Numbered from the stretch's first letter, positions 41,380-49,897 are shown. The stretch is 64,000 nucleotides of DNA from Chryseobacterium sp. G0186 (GCF_003815675.1 NZ_CP033918.1:3844001-3908000), one strand, 5' to 3'. Made by a program: numbers and translations. Notes: a model not told the origin generated them from the sequence alone.

Positions 41380-43875
41380 ATGGAAAAACTAAAAAACTAT
41401 ATCTACGGAGAATGGGTAGAAGGTACCGGAAACGGAGTTCCATTGTACAATGCTGTAACAGGAGAGCAGGTAGCCGTTTCTGATACAGAAGGATTAAACT
41501 ATCAGCAGGCTCTTGACTATGGTAGAACCGTAGGGTACAAAAATCTTTCTTCAATGACTTTCTACGACCGTGGAGAAATGTTGAAAAAAGTGGCTCTTTA
41601 CCTATTGGAAAGAAAGAAAAAATACTACGAATTATCTTATAAAACCGGAGCTACCCATGTTGATTCATGGGTGGATATTGAAGGAGGTTTCGGAACTTTC
41701 TTTACGTACTCTGGATTAGCAAAAAGAATGCTTCCCAATACTTCATTTTGGGTAGATGGAGATACTCAGAAAATTTCTGCTAACGGAACTTTCTTAGGAA
41801 CTCACATCCTGACTCCGAGTGAAGGGGTTTCTGTACAGATCAACGCCTACAACTTTCCAGTTTGGGGAATGTTGGAAAAGTTATCCACATCATTATTGGC
41901 AGGAGTGCCATCCATTGTAAAGCCATCACCTTTTGGTTCTTACCTTACCAATGCGGTATTTCAGGATATGATTGAGAGTGGAGTGCTTCCTGAAGGGGCT
42001 GTTCAGTTGGTATGCGGAGAGCCTGGAAATATTCTGGATTATGTTCAGGATGGGGACTCTGTATTGTTTACAGGTTCTGCAACAACAGGAAGAAAATTGA
42101 AATCACTTCCATCCGTAGCGGGAAATGCAGTCCGTTTCAATATGGAAGCCGATTCATTGAACTGCTCAATTCTTGGATTGGAAGCAAAACCGGGAACTCC
42201 TGAATTTGATTTATTCATCAAGGAAGTTCGTAACGAGATGACAACAAAAGCAGGGCAAAAATGTACTGCGATCAGAAGAATTATTGTTCCTGAACATTTA
42301 ATTGGGGATGTTCAGAATGCTCTATCCAAAGCTTTAGACCAAACAAAGATAGGAAACCCATTAAGCAGAGAAACCAAGATGGGTTCTTTGGTAGGAAGAC
42401 AGCAATATGAGGAGGTTCTAAGAAAAGTAAACATTTTAAAATCAGAAACAGAACTTGTTTATGACGGAAAACATGAGCTTGTAGATGCCAACTATGAAAA
42501 TGGAGCATTTATGAGCCCGAAATTATTCCTGAATGACAAGCCTTTTGAAAAAAATATCTCTCACGATGTAGAAGCTTTCGGGCCGGTATCTACATTAATG
42601 CCTTACAAAGATGCTGAAGAAGCAGCTGCCCTGGCAAAAAGAGGAAAAGGAAGTTTAGTGGGATCCATTGTTTCTCACGATGAGAATTTTATTGCAGAAA
42701 CATCATGGAAAATGGCTTCCCAGCACGGAAGAATCTTTGTACTGAACAGAGATAACGCCAAGGAAAGTACAGGACATGGTTCACCGCTTCCTACATTGAT
42801 GCACGGAGGACCTGGTAGAGCAGGAGGTGGAGAAGAAATGGGTGGCTTAAGCGGTCTTCATTTCTTCCTGCAGAAAACCGCCATTCAGGGATCTCCGGAT
42901 GTATTGAAAGCCATTACCAAGATCTATCAGCAGGGTGCTGAGAAAAAGTTCTCAGATAAACATCCCTTCCAGAAATATTTTGAGGAAGTAGAGGTGGGAG
43001 ACTCATTAGAAACGGCAGGAAGAACAGTTACCGATGCTGATATCGTAAACTTCTCCAACGTTTCATGGGATCATTTCTATGCGCATACAGATGCAACAAG
43101 TTTAACAGGCACTATCTTTGATAAAACAGTTGCTCACGGTTACTTCATCCTTTCAGCAGCAGCAGGGTTATTTGTTTCAGGTAAAAAAGGACCTGTGATC
43201 GCGAATTACGGATTAGAAGAATGTAGTTTCTTTAAGCCTGTATATGCCGGTGATACCATTACGGTGTATTTAACGGCAAAAGAAAAGATCAATAGAGGAG
43301 TTAAGGGAAGAAATATCCCGTCAGGAGTTGTAAAATGGCTGGTTGAGGTTGTTAACCAAAGAGATGAAGTGGTGTGTGTAGCAACAATTTTAACATTGGT
43401 GGCAAAACATTCTCCTTTCATTGATCTGAATGTGAAAAATGTTCAAAAAACACTAAGTGGATTAACAGAAAATACGCCTGCATTATGGGGTAAAATGTCT
43501 CCACAACAAATGATTGAACACCTGGAACAAGGAGTATTGGTAAGTTTAGGAGAACCTGAAGCCGAAAAATGCTTTACTCCTGAAGAACAACTTGAAAAAT
43601 GGCAGGACTCTCTTTATAATCACAGAAAAATGCCAAAAGACTTTACCGCACCATTCCTGCCTCAGGATGGTTCACTTCCGGAGCCGGTATACAAGAATCT
43701 GGAAGCAGCAAAAGAATCATTTATTGATACCCTGAAGAAATTTGTGATTTACTATAAAGAAAATCCACAGGCAGAACATATGAATTTTGTGTTCGGAAAA
43801 CTGAACAGAGAAATGTGGGAACTGATGCACAAAAAACATTTTACCCACCATTTTGAACAATTTGGATTAATGTAA
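41380..43875 (+). CDS. paaZ: Bifunctional PaaZ: oxepin-CoA hydrolase / semialdehyde dehydrogenase with C-terminal DinB/DUF1569-like extension
   Basis: 831 residues. The N-terminal aldehyde dehydrogenase (1 to about 520) has the catalytic Cys in TTKAGQKCTAIRR (about 295) and FNMEADSLNCSIL. A MaoC-type hydratase follows (about 545-675; NFSNVSWDHFYAHTD, GTIFDKTVAHGYFI). Canonical PaaZ ends at about residue 676 (ILTLVAKH). Here 155 more residues follow, with LWGKMSPQQMIEHL and FGKLNREMWELMHKKHFTHH, which look like the DUF1569 branch of the DinB superfamily. It opens the oxepin ring and oxidises the aldehyde. Last gene of the operon. Confidence 0.93.
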   Translation: MEKLKNYIYGEWVEGTGNGVPLYNAVTGEQVAVSDTEGLNYQQALDYGRTVGYKNLSSMTFYDRGEMLKKVALYLLERKKKYYELSYKTGATHVDSWVDIEGGFGTFFTYSGLAKRMLPNTSFWVDGDTQKISANGTFLGTHILTPSEGVSVQINAYNFPVWGMLEKLSTSLLAGVPSIVKPSPFGSYLTNAVFQDMIESGVLPEGAVQLVCGEPGNILDYVQDGDSVLFTGSATTGRKLKSLPSVAGNAVRFNMEADSLNCSILGLEAKPGTPEFDLFIKEVRNEMTTKAGQKCTAIRRIIVPEHLIGDVQNALSKALDQTKIGNPLSRETKMGSLVGRQQYEEVLRKVNILKSETELVYDGKHELVDANYENGAFMSPKLFLNDKPFEKNISHDVEAFGPVSTLMPYKDAEEAAALAKRGKGSLVGSIVSHDENFIAETSWKMASQHGRIFVLNRDNAKESTGHGSPLPTLMHGGPGRAGGGEEMGGLSGLHFFLQKTAIQGSPDVLKAITKIYQQGAEKKFSDKHPFQKYFEEVEVGDSLETAGRTVTDADIVNFSNVSWDHFYAHTDATSLTGTIFDKTVAHGYFILSAAAGLFVSGKKGPVIANYGLEECSFFKPVYAGDTITVYLTAKEKINRGVKGRNIPSGVVKWLVEVVNQRDEVVCVATILTLVAKHSPFIDLNVKNVQKTLSGLTENTPALWGKMSPQQMIEHLEQGVLVSLGEPEAEKCFTPEEQLEKWQDSLYNHRKMPKDFTAPFLPQDGSLPEPVYKNLEAAKESFIDTLKKFVIYYKENPQAEHMNFVFGKLNREMWELMHKKHFTHHFEQFGLM

Positions 43876-43895
43876 TTCAAAATAAAATAAATTAT

Positions 43896-43932
43896 AAAAC
43901 AGTATTTTAGAAATAATTTGCTGTTTTTTTTG
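43896..43932 (+). terminator. Probable terminator of the paa operon
   Basis: AAAACAG (43896-43902) can pair with CTGTTTT (43921-43927), followed by more T residues. The stem is short with an 18-nt loop. Confidence 0.5.
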
Positions 43933-44054
43933 TTTTAAAAATAGAAACATTCATAATATCAATTAATTATGAAAATTTAATTAAAAAGTATTAACTTTAA
44001 TAGGCGAAATCCGAAAAGCATATAGAGTAGGAGAGAATATCAAAACTAATTACG

Positions 44055-44216
44055 ATGAAAAACTTAAAAAAACTTTCAAGAAGTGAATTGAGATCTCTTA
44101 AAGGAGCCGGTCCAATCTGGAACTGTACTCCTCATTCTTGTCCTCCGGGAGTATGTTGTATCCCTGGAAGATGGCCAGACCTTGCATCGGCATGTGTTAT
44201 ATGTGCCAGTTCTTAG
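44055..44216 (+). CDS. Bacteriocin-like Cys-rich peptide with GG-type leader
   Basis: A 53-residue ORF read directly. The leader is MKNLKKLSRSELRSLKGAG and the remaining 34 residues hold six Cys, including CPPGVCC. The peptide at 25657 shares the leader style and a CPxGxCC core, so the two are one family. In place of a strict GG the junction is GAG. A terminator hairpin follows at 44247. Export by a peptidase-containing ABC transporter is expected for this leader class; an HlyD-type adaptor fragment lies at the right edge of the window. Confidence 0.75.
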   Translation: MKNLKKLSRSELRSLKGAGPIWNCTPHSCPPGVCCIPGRWPDLASACVICASS

Positions 44217-44246
44217 TCTAACTAATTTAAAAATTTAATAATACAG

Positions 44247-44282
44247 AAAGCAGCAATTCCCCAAGGTTTGCTGCTTTATTTT
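44247..44282 (+). terminator. Terminator after the second GG-leader peptide
   Basis: AAAGCAGCAA (44247-44256) and TTGCTGCTTT (44268-44277) form a 10-bp stem with an 11-nt loop, then a T-rich run. Confidence 0.85.
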
Positions 44283-44372
44283 ATAATCTTTTGTTAAAAA
44301 CTTTATCATATTTCCTGCCCTTACATTTATTCAGTATTTTCAAACCTACAATCAATTTAAAGAAACAGAATC

Positions 44373-45149
44373 ATGAATGAAAGCTGGATGCAAAAATGGG
44401 AAGAGGTAAAAGATACATTGATTTCTCCCGTAGATATTGAAACTTATTTTACCTCAGATGAGATCATGGATCAGAAGATGGAAACCATGACAATAGGAAA
44501 TGTTTCACTCCCATCAGGGAAAGTCATTGTAAGAGATCCGCTCGTTTACCTTAATCAGGATGAAAAACCTTATTTTGTTGACGTTCCCAAAGGAAACTTT
44601 CCAGTAACCATTGCTGTCGCAAAGTTTGAGGATTGGGGAGATCGGTATGCCGCTGTAAAGGTAGAATTTACAAAAGAGAAACCAGTGATTTACAGAGAAG
44701 CATTAATCGGAATAGAAGAACTTAACGGGACCGATGAGGGAGAATTTTTTGGCTTTGCGGTAGAAGCCGGCTTGGGATGTATTACAGATCCGGAAGTAGT
44801 TCCTTATGTGGATCAGTTTATCTCGGATCTTAATGTAGATAATATTTATGATGATTATTTCGCAGACCTGTTTGCAAAAAGCTTTGAAGAAAACCCCAGA
44901 AACCAAAGAGATTTAGGAGACTGGATCAATTGGACGGTTCCCAATACAGAATATCAGATCCCGATATTTGCCACTGGAGTAGGAGATGGAATATATCCGG
45001 TTTACTTTGCTTATGATGAGCAGGATAAAATATGCGGACTTTATATTCACTTTATTGATATTGAATTGGAGCTATCCGAAGAAGAATTTGATGAAGATGA
45101 AGACGATGATACTTCAGAGCAACCGGATAATTTTGTTTTTCTCAAATAA
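44373..45149 (+). CDS. DUF4241 domain protein
   Basis: 258 residues, acidic, cytoplasmic. LPSGKVIVRDPLVYL, then NFPVTIAVAKFEDWGDRYAAVKVEF, GEFFGFAVEAGLGCITDPE and GDGIYPVYFAYDEQDKI follow the DUF4241 pattern. The family is often seen among immunity-like proteins of polymorphic toxin loci, but no toxin is adjacent. A very acidic tail (EEEFDEDEDDDTSEQPD) ends the protein. The next gene, a SMUG2-like glycosylase, starts 11 bp after its stop, so they form an operon. Confidence 0.78.
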   Translation: MNESWMQKWEEVKDTLISPVDIETYFTSDEIMDQKMETMTIGNVSLPSGKVIVRDPLVYLNQDEKPYFVDVPKGNFPVTIAVAKFEDWGDRYAAVKVEFTKEKPVIYREALIGIEELNGTDEGEFFGFAVEAGLGCITDPEVVPYVDQFISDLNVDNIYDDYFADLFAKSFEENPRNQRDLGDWINWTVPNTEYQIPIFATGVGDGIYPVYFAYDEQDKICGLYIHFIDIELELSEEEFDEDEDDDTSEQPDNFVFLK

Positions 45150-45159
45150 AATATAACCA

Positions 45160-45864
45160 ATGAATAAAACTTTTGCAGACGAAGTCATTACTTTCAATGA
45201 AAATCTGAGCTATTCGGGAGATCTTCCCGATGGATTTGAGGTCTTGAACCCTTATCTGGATAATCCAGAAACAATGCAGGCTATGCAAAAGTTTTATCAT
45301 AAATATTATCATGATTCCCATACAAGAAAGTTCATGATAGGAATCAATCCAAGTCGCCATGGAGCTGGCGTTACCGGAGTTCCGTTTACCGATACCAAAC
45401 GATTGGAGAGCATCTGTGCAATAAAAATGGAATCTGCCCATACCCATGAAGTTTCCTCCGTTTTTATGTATGATATGATAGAGGATTATGGTGGTGCAGA
45501 TTTGTTTTACAAAGATATTTATATCAATTCTCCATTTCCGTTGGCCATTGTAAGAAAAACCAAGACAGGATGGCTCAATGCCAATTACTATGATGATAAA
45601 GAATTGTTTGAAGCGGTAAAGGGCTTCATGATAGAATCCTTAAAGAAGCATCTCAGTCTTAATCTGGATACTTCTGAGGTCTTTATTCTGGGTAAAAAGA
45701 ATGCCGAGTTTATTTCAAAACTGAATAAAGAAGCAAAATTATTTGAAACGATGACTGTTCTGGAGCATCCAAGGTATATTCAGCAATACAAGTTAAAAGA
45801 ACAGCAAATGTATATTGACAAATACATTTTAGCATTAAAAACAAAACCCTTAATCGTCAGTTAA
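45160..45864 (+). CDS. SMUG2-type uracil-DNA glycosylase family protein (DUF4918)
   Basis: 234 residues. FMIGINPSRHGAGVTGVPFTDTKRL (positions about 60-83) is the signature of the SMUG2 branch, corresponding to the active-site loop of uracil-DNA glycosylases. A histidine near the C-terminus in VLEHPRYIQQY matches the second active-site motif. The expected role is excision of damaged or deaminated bases; substrate not testable here. It is co-transcribed with the DUF4241 gene and its stop codon lies inside the terminator stem. Confidence 0.82.
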   Translation: MNKTFADEVITFNENLSYSGDLPDGFEVLNPYLDNPETMQAMQKFYHKYYHDSHTRKFMIGINPSRHGAGVTGVPFTDTKRLESICAIKMESAHTHEVSSVFMYDMIEDYGGADLFYKDIYINSPFPLAIVRKTKTGWLNANYYDDKELFEAVKGFMIESLKKHLSLNLDTSEVFILGKKNAEFISKLNKEAKLFETMTVLEHPRYIQQYKLKEQQMYIDKYILALKTKPLIVS

Positions 45865-45873
45865 GGGTTTTGT
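45841..45873 (+). terminator. Terminator overlapping the end of the SMUG2 gene
   Basis: ACAAAACCCTTAA (45841-45853) and TTAAGGGTTTTGT (45861-45873) form a 13-bp stem; the stop codon TAA at 45862-45864 is in the right arm. Confidence 0.8.
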
Positions 45874-45929
45874 CATTTATGAATTAGAATCTTTATGGGG
45901 AACAAGCACTTATGTGAACTTTCTTGATA

Positions 45930-46751
45930 TTAGTTTTTAATAACTTTAGTTGATTCATTAGTTGTCCTGATATAATAAACTCCTTTTGGAAGCTCTGAAA
46001 TATCAATTGTATTAAGCCCTTTTTGCGTTTGTACACTTTTCAGCAGCTTACCATCCTGGCTATAAATTTTGGCTTCAGTACCTTTCTCTGTGTTAATGGA
46101 AAGAGGTCCGTTAGTAGGATTAGGGTAAATGCTGAGGTTTTTTTGAGAAGCCTTGGTTTCAGAGATTCCCAGTACAACACCGCTATCTTTTACCCATGTA
46201 AAGGCATCAAAACCTAAGTAATAAAAATCGCCACCTAGTGTTAATCGCAGTTCATCCAGAACAATATTACTATAATTTTGTCCATTTAAGTTGGTAAGAT
46301 CAATAAGAGTATAGCCATTTGTATTGCCTAGAGATTGAGCAAAATTATTGGTTTTTATAACTGAGAATTTGGTAACTCCGTTTAGCTTTCCGGTTACAGT
46401 CAGAGTTCCCGTGGCATTTTGGTTGTTATACTGGTTAGCAACATATACCCAGAATCTATTTGCCTTAAACAAATTTGAAGTAGTCTTTATACTGAATGAC
46501 GGATTGGTAGCTCCTACGGCTAGGGTGTTATCAATGTATTTGTTATCAGGAGCCGTTCCCGACCATCCTGTTCCCGGATAGATACCTATCTCAAATGTTG
46601 ATGTATAGGAAGTAATATTGAAACTTACCCCGTTATCCGTAAAAACTTTACTTCCCGAATTTTCATCTTCAAATTTTTCTGAACTGGTCTGCCCAAATGA
46701 CAAGATTGAAATGAGCAGACTACAAATGGTAAAAAAAGTAGTGCTTTTCAT
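45930..46751 (-). CDS. Secreted protein with T9SS type A sorting domain
   Basis: 273 residues. Signal peptide MKSTTFFTICSLLISILSFG. The body (about 25-185) is beta-rich and Asn/Thr-rich, with no recognised enzyme motif; the pattern GDFYYLGFDAFTW suggests a jelly-roll-like module. The C-terminal 75 residues are a type IX sorting domain: KNLSIYPNPTNGPLSI, then AKIYSQDGKLL and ISELPKGVYYIRT. It is therefore delivered to the cell surface. Function unknown. Confidence 0.8.
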   Translation of the reverse strand: MKSTTFFTICSLLISILSFGQTSSEKFEDENSGSKVFTDNGVSFNITSYTSTFEIGIYPGTGWSGTAPDNKYIDNTLAVGATNPSFSIKTTSNLFKANRFWVYVANQYNNQNATGTLTVTGKLNGVTKFSVIKTNNFAQSLGNTNGYTLIDLTNLNGQNYSNIVLDELRLTLGGDFYYLGFDAFTWVKDSGVVLGISETKASQKNLSIYPNPTNGPLSINTEKGTEAKIYSQDGKLLKSVQTQKGLNTIDISELPKGVYYIRTTNESTKVIKN

Positions 46752-46787
46752 GATTTATAGTTTTAAAATAAGTTATAATATAAAGTA

Positions 46788-47336
46788 TTAGCTTCTTGGA
46801 GGATAAATTCCTTCAACGCAGATGATATAATTTAATCCAAGATAAGGAGGCATATTATTCATAGGAAGATTCTGCCCGGTAAAAGTAATAGACTTTCCAT
46901 TGATTGTTGTAGTAGGATCAGCATCTATAAAGCTTGGAACCGCAGTAAACACTCTTCCGTTTGGTGTTCCTGTAATGGCAACAGATGAGGTAGCTGATGG
47001 AGTTACGCTGTTAGCATTTTGGTTGGCTACTTTAAACTGAAATCCGCTGCCAACGCTTGGAAGGTTTGATGCTAGGATGGTTGTTTGAGTGGTTCCTGCC
47101 ACTGCTCCAAGAGGATAGTATTCATTAGCACTTACATTTCCGGCACCCAAAGCCATACGCCCTTTTAGGTTTGGCAATGCAAACGTAGTAATTCCATCTC
47201 CTCCATAGGTTGTTCCCAAAATGGAAAATAAAGCGCTGTTATTTGAAATTCTTAATAGGCTTCCATCGCAGAACATCCAGCCTCTAGGTGCAAAATTTCC
47301 TGCAAATACTTTTACAATTCCAATGTATTCTTCCAT
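46788..47336 (-). CDS. Phage tail collar domain protein (microcystin-dependent protein family)
   Basis: 182 residues. GIVKVFAGNFAPRGWMFCDG at the N-terminus, then LFSILGTTYGGDGITTFALP and NLKGRMALGAG form the tail-collar motif of MdpB-like proteins. The C-terminus PPYLGLNYIICVEGIYPPR is the conserved end. Such proteins occur outside prophages in Bacteroidota, often in groups. Here there is a single copy, on the same strand as the T9SS cargo gene and 36 bp upstream of it. No other phage genes are near, so a prophage is not indicated. Confidence 0.88.
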   Translation of the reverse strand: MEEYIGIVKVFAGNFAPRGWMFCDGSLLRISNNSALFSILGTTYGGDGITTFALPNLKGRMALGAGNVSANEYYPLGAVAGTTQTTILASNLPSVGSGFQFKVANQNANSVTPSATSSVAITGTPNGRVFTAVPSFIDADPTTTINGKSITFTGQNLPMNNMPPYLGLNYIICVEGIYPPRS

Positions 47337-47572
47337 AATAAATAGTTTTTAGTCTTCTTATTCTTACTCTGTTCTTTGGCTTTTCAGATTCCGCCTTTAC
47401 TTGTTTATTTCTTGATCCAAAGGAACAATTAATAAAAAGACCTCCCTAGAGTAGAAAACACCAAATTGAAGACTCCGTATTTCTACGTAATGGGAATTTT
47501 ATACAATTTCTAAAAAGAACTTTTTACATGGAATTTATATCCTTTAAGTTTCTGTAAAAGCGGTGTATTTAG

Positions 47573-47580
47573 TATTTTTG
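47573..47580 (+). promoter_or_regulatory. -7 element upstream of enoyl-CoA hydratase
   Basis: TATTTTTG matches TAnnTTTG, 22 bp before the ATG at 47603. The -33 region (around 47549) is only weakly similar to TTTG. Confidence 0.5.
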
Positions 47581-47602
47581 TAAGAATCCAATAAAAATAA
47601 AA

Positions 47603-48367
47603 ATGAACGAATTCGTAGCATCAGAAATTAAAAATAATATTGCTGAAATCACTTTCGGAACTCCAAAAAGCAATGCTCTTCCGGGAGCAATTTTAGAAAA
47701 ACTGGCTCACACCATTTTAGAAGAAGGAGCTAAAGATGAGGTAAAAGCTATCCTTGTAAAAAGTGAGGGTGAAAAAGCGTTTTGTGCAGGAGCAAGTTTT
47801 GATGAACTTCTGGCGATTGAGGAGCTGGAAGCTTCTACTAGGTTTTTCGGTGGTTTTGCAAAGGTTCTTAATGCCATGAGAAATTGTGGGAAGATTGTTG
47901 TAGTAAGAGTTCAGGGAAAAACTACAGGAGGAGGAGTAGGAATTGCGTGTGGAGCAGATTACTGCTTTGCTACAAAAGATTCTGCATTAGCACTTACAGA
48001 GATCAATTTAGGAATAGGACCTTTTGTAATTGGCCCTTATGTGGAAAGAAAAATCGGGAAATCACAATTCTCTGCAATGGCTATTGATGCAGATTTCAGA
48101 TCTGCAGAATGGGCAGAGCAGCATAATGTTTACCATTCTGTTTCAGACAATATCCAGGAAATGGATGAAAAACTGGAGAAATTCTTACAAACACTAGCAT
48201 CAAGAAGTAGTGATGCATTGGCTCTCATTAAGAAAGTTTCCTGGGAGGGAACAGATCATTTTAACGAATTGATGCCGGCAAGAATTCATATGAGTGCAAG
48301 CCTTATTCTTGAAGATTCTGCAAAGAAAAATATAGAATCCATTAAAGAAAGACTGAGAACCAAATAA
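47603..48367 (+). CDS. Enoyl-CoA hydratase/isomerase family protein, possible PaaF
   Basis: 254-residue crotonase-fold protein. KAFCAGASFDELL (about 60) and GKTTGGGVGIACGADYCFA (about 108-126) form the CoA and oxyanion site. The catalytic region LALTEINLGIGPFVIGPYVERKIG carries a Glu but departs from the usual LGLIPGFGGTQ. The paa operon lacks a second hydratase for 2,3-dehydroadipyl-CoA, and this gene 3.7 kb away on the same strand could fill that step. It has its own promoter and terminator, so the link is uncertain. Confidence 0.78.
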   Translation: MNEFVASEIKNNIAEITFGTPKSNALPGAILEKLAHTILEEGAKDEVKAILVKSEGEKAFCAGASFDELLAIEELEASTRFFGGFAKVLNAMRNCGKIVVVRVQGKTTGGGVGIACGADYCFATKDSALALTEINLGIGPFVIGPYVERKIGKSQFSAMAIDADFRSAEWAEQHNVYHSVSDNIQEMDEKLEKFLQTLASRSSDALALIKKVSWEGTDHFNELMPARIHMSASLILEDSAKKNIESIKERLRTK

Positions 48368-48391
48368 ATCTCAGACTCTTTTTAAATAGAT

Positions 48392-48420
48392 AACCGCTGT
48401 TTATTTCAGCGGTTTTTTTA
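48392..48420 (+). terminator. Terminator after enoyl-CoA hydratase
   Basis: AACCGCTG (48392-48399) and CAGCGGTT (48407-48414) form an 8-bp stem followed by TTTTT. Confidence 0.88.
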
Positions 48421-48514
48421 TGATCGGAATGTAAAGAGAGCTTCTGTTTCAATACAATAATTGCCGATGGACATAAATATCTAAAAAAATATTTTGTTGA
48501 TTAATAAAAAATTA

Positions 48515-48534
48515 TAACTTTGTAATTCAAAGTT
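48515..48534 (+). promoter_or_regulatory. Operator palindrome over -7 element, membrane-protein/HTH_34 operon
   Basis: AACTTTGTAATTCAAAGTT (48516-48534) has 7-bp arms around TAATT. Its left arm with the preceding T makes TAACTTTG (48515-48522), a -7 element, with TTTTG at 48492-48496 at 18 bp. The same palindrome recurs at 49544-49560, and the small HTH regulator lies between the two, so autoregulation is likely. Confidence 0.65.
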
Positions 48535-48540
48535 CTTTTT

Positions 48541-49158
48541 ATGAGTTCGAAAAATTATCACGAAGACTTATCCCATATTCGTTCCATGATGGAACGATCT
48601 TCTAGATTTATTTCATTGAGTGGATTATCTGGAGTAGCAGCCGGTATTGTGGCTCTTTTGGGAGCCGGATATGCTTATTATGTCATGGAGAGTGCGAAAG
48701 TAAACTATATAAACGGGGCGAGGCTTACCTTTACCAATGCCTTGGTTCAGGAATTGGTTCTCATAGGACTTATTGTTCTGGTAATAGCAGTTTCATGTGG
48801 ATATATTTTTACAGCCAATAAAAGTAAAAAGAAGGGTTTGAAGATATGGGATGCCACTACTAAAAGACTTTTGGCTACCTTTGCAGTCCCGTTAGCAGCC
48901 GGAGGAATTTTCTGTTCAGCTCTTATTTTCCATCATTTAATAGTCTGGGTTGCTCCTACAACATTGATTTTCTATGGATTGGGATTGATAAGTGCTGAAA
49001 GATATACTTTGCCGGATGTAAAATATCTTGGATATTGTGAAGTTACCTTAGGATTGTTTTCTTTGTTTTTCCTGGGTTGGGGGCTTGTATTTTGGGCAGT
49101 AGGGTTTGGTGTTTTGCACATCGTTTACGGACTTATCATGCACAAGAAATATAAATAA
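48541..49158 (+). CDS. Integral membrane protein upstream of HTH_34 regulator, unknown function
   Basis: 205 residues. A polar N-terminus (NYHEDLSHIRSMMERSSRFI) precedes about six hydrophobic helices, for example SGLSGVAAGIVALLGAGYAYY and LVLIGLIVLVIAVSCGYIF. The C-terminus is basic (HKKYK). I recognise no named domain, though proteins of this build are often found before a small winged-helix regulator in flavobacteria. The regulator gene follows after 72 bp, and an operator palindrome covers the promoter. Confidence 0.6.
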   Translation: MSSKNYHEDLSHIRSMMERSSRFISLSGLSGVAAGIVALLGAGYAYYVMESAKVNYINGARLTFTNALVQELVLIGLIVLVIAVSCGYIFTANKSKKKGLKIWDATTKRLLATFAVPLAAGGIFCSALIFHHLIVWVAPTTLIFYGLGLISAERYTLPDVKYLGYCEVTLGLFSLFFLGWGLVFWAVGFGVLHIVYGLIMHKKYK

Positions 49159-49230
49159 AATTAACTTTACAGCTACTGAGGCATTTTTCTCTGCAATCTG
49201 CCACCTAACAGCTGCTACCTATTAACTATT

Positions 49231-49521
49231 ATGATTAAGATCAGTCAACTCAATAAAGAATTTGAAAGCCGTGTAAGACTGGGCATTATGTCCGTTCTTA
49301 TGGTCAATGACTGGGTTGATTTTTCTGAAATGAAGGGATTACTGGAAATTACAGACGGAAACCTTGCCAGTCACAGCAATGCACTTGAAAAAGTGGGCTA
49401 TATTGAGGTAAAGAAAGAATTTGTAGGGAAGAAGCCGAAAACCTCTTACCGAGTCACACAAACAGGGAGACAGGCATTTACCGATCATTTGGATGCCCTG
49501 GAAAAACTATTGGGACGCTAG
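49231..49521 (+). CDS. Small winged-helix transcriptional regulator (HTH_34 type)
   Basis: 96 residues. The whole protein is one winged helix: ESRVRLGIMSVLMVNDWVDF, FSEMKGLLEITDGNLASHSN (recognition region), ALEKVGYIEVKKEFVGKKP (wing), then TQTGRQAFTDHLDALEKLL. This matches the MarR/ArsR-like HTH_34 family, probably dimeric. It lies between two copies of ACTTTGTAATTCAAAGT at 48517 and 49544, the best candidates for its binding site. No ligand domain is present. Confidence 0.82.
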   Translation: MIKISQLNKEFESRVRLGIMSVLMVNDWVDFSEMKGLLEITDGNLASHSNALEKVGYIEVKKEFVGKKPKTSYRVTQTGRQAFTDHLDALEKLLGR

Positions 49522-49543
49522 TCCTATATTTTTTTGAAATTTC

Positions 49544-49560
49544 ACTTTGTAATTCAAAGT
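49544..49560 (+). promoter_or_regulatory. Second copy of the HTH_34 operator palindrome
   Basis: ACTTTGTAATTCAAAGT, identical to the copy at 48517-48533, and the identity continues into TCTTT after it. It precedes the gene at 49593, which starts the small-membrane-protein/COQ4 cluster. Confidence 0.7.
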
Positions 49561-49592
49561 TCTTTGTTTTGAAATAAACTATTATAAATAAT

Positions 49593-49886
49593 ATGACAGA
49601 ACAAAACATTTTAAACTTAGGAAAAATAATATTCGGATTGTTTTTCCTGGCGGGAAATATCTGCCTTTTTGGGTATATAATCACTAAGGATTTTGAATTT
49701 GCTGATTCTGGTTTTCTGCTACTTCCTTATGGTGCAGTTTTCAATCTTATCATTTTATCAGGCCTGTTGATCTACGGAGAAATTGATAAAGCTAAACGTA
49801 AAACCTGTTACCGTTCTGCTGGTTTTCTTTTAATCAATATTCCCATTGCTATTCTCTATGCAATTATAGGTTTAAACCTCATTTAA
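49593..49886 (+). CDS. Small three- to four-helix membrane protein (paralogue of 50393)
   Basis: 97 residues, almost all hydrophobic helices: IIFGLFFLAGNICLFGYII, YGAVFNLIILSGLLIYGEI and FLLINIPIAILYAIIG. The protein at 50393 has the same layout, including LLLLANIPIALIYLLIL, so the two are duplicates flanking the COQ4 gene. No family is recognised. It is the first gene after the second operator. Confidence 0.6.
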   Translation: MTEQNILNLGKIIFGLFFLAGNICLFGYIITKDFEFADSGFLLLPYGAVFNLIILSGLLIYGEIDKAKRKTCYRSAGFLLINIPIAILYAIIGLNLI

Positions 49887-49897
49887 ATAAATACACT

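Noticed and set aside
45930..47336. Tail-collar protein taken as evidence of a prophage
   Set aside because: Only one phage-like gene, no integrase, capsid or lysis genes, and the collar family is common outside phages in Bacteroidota.
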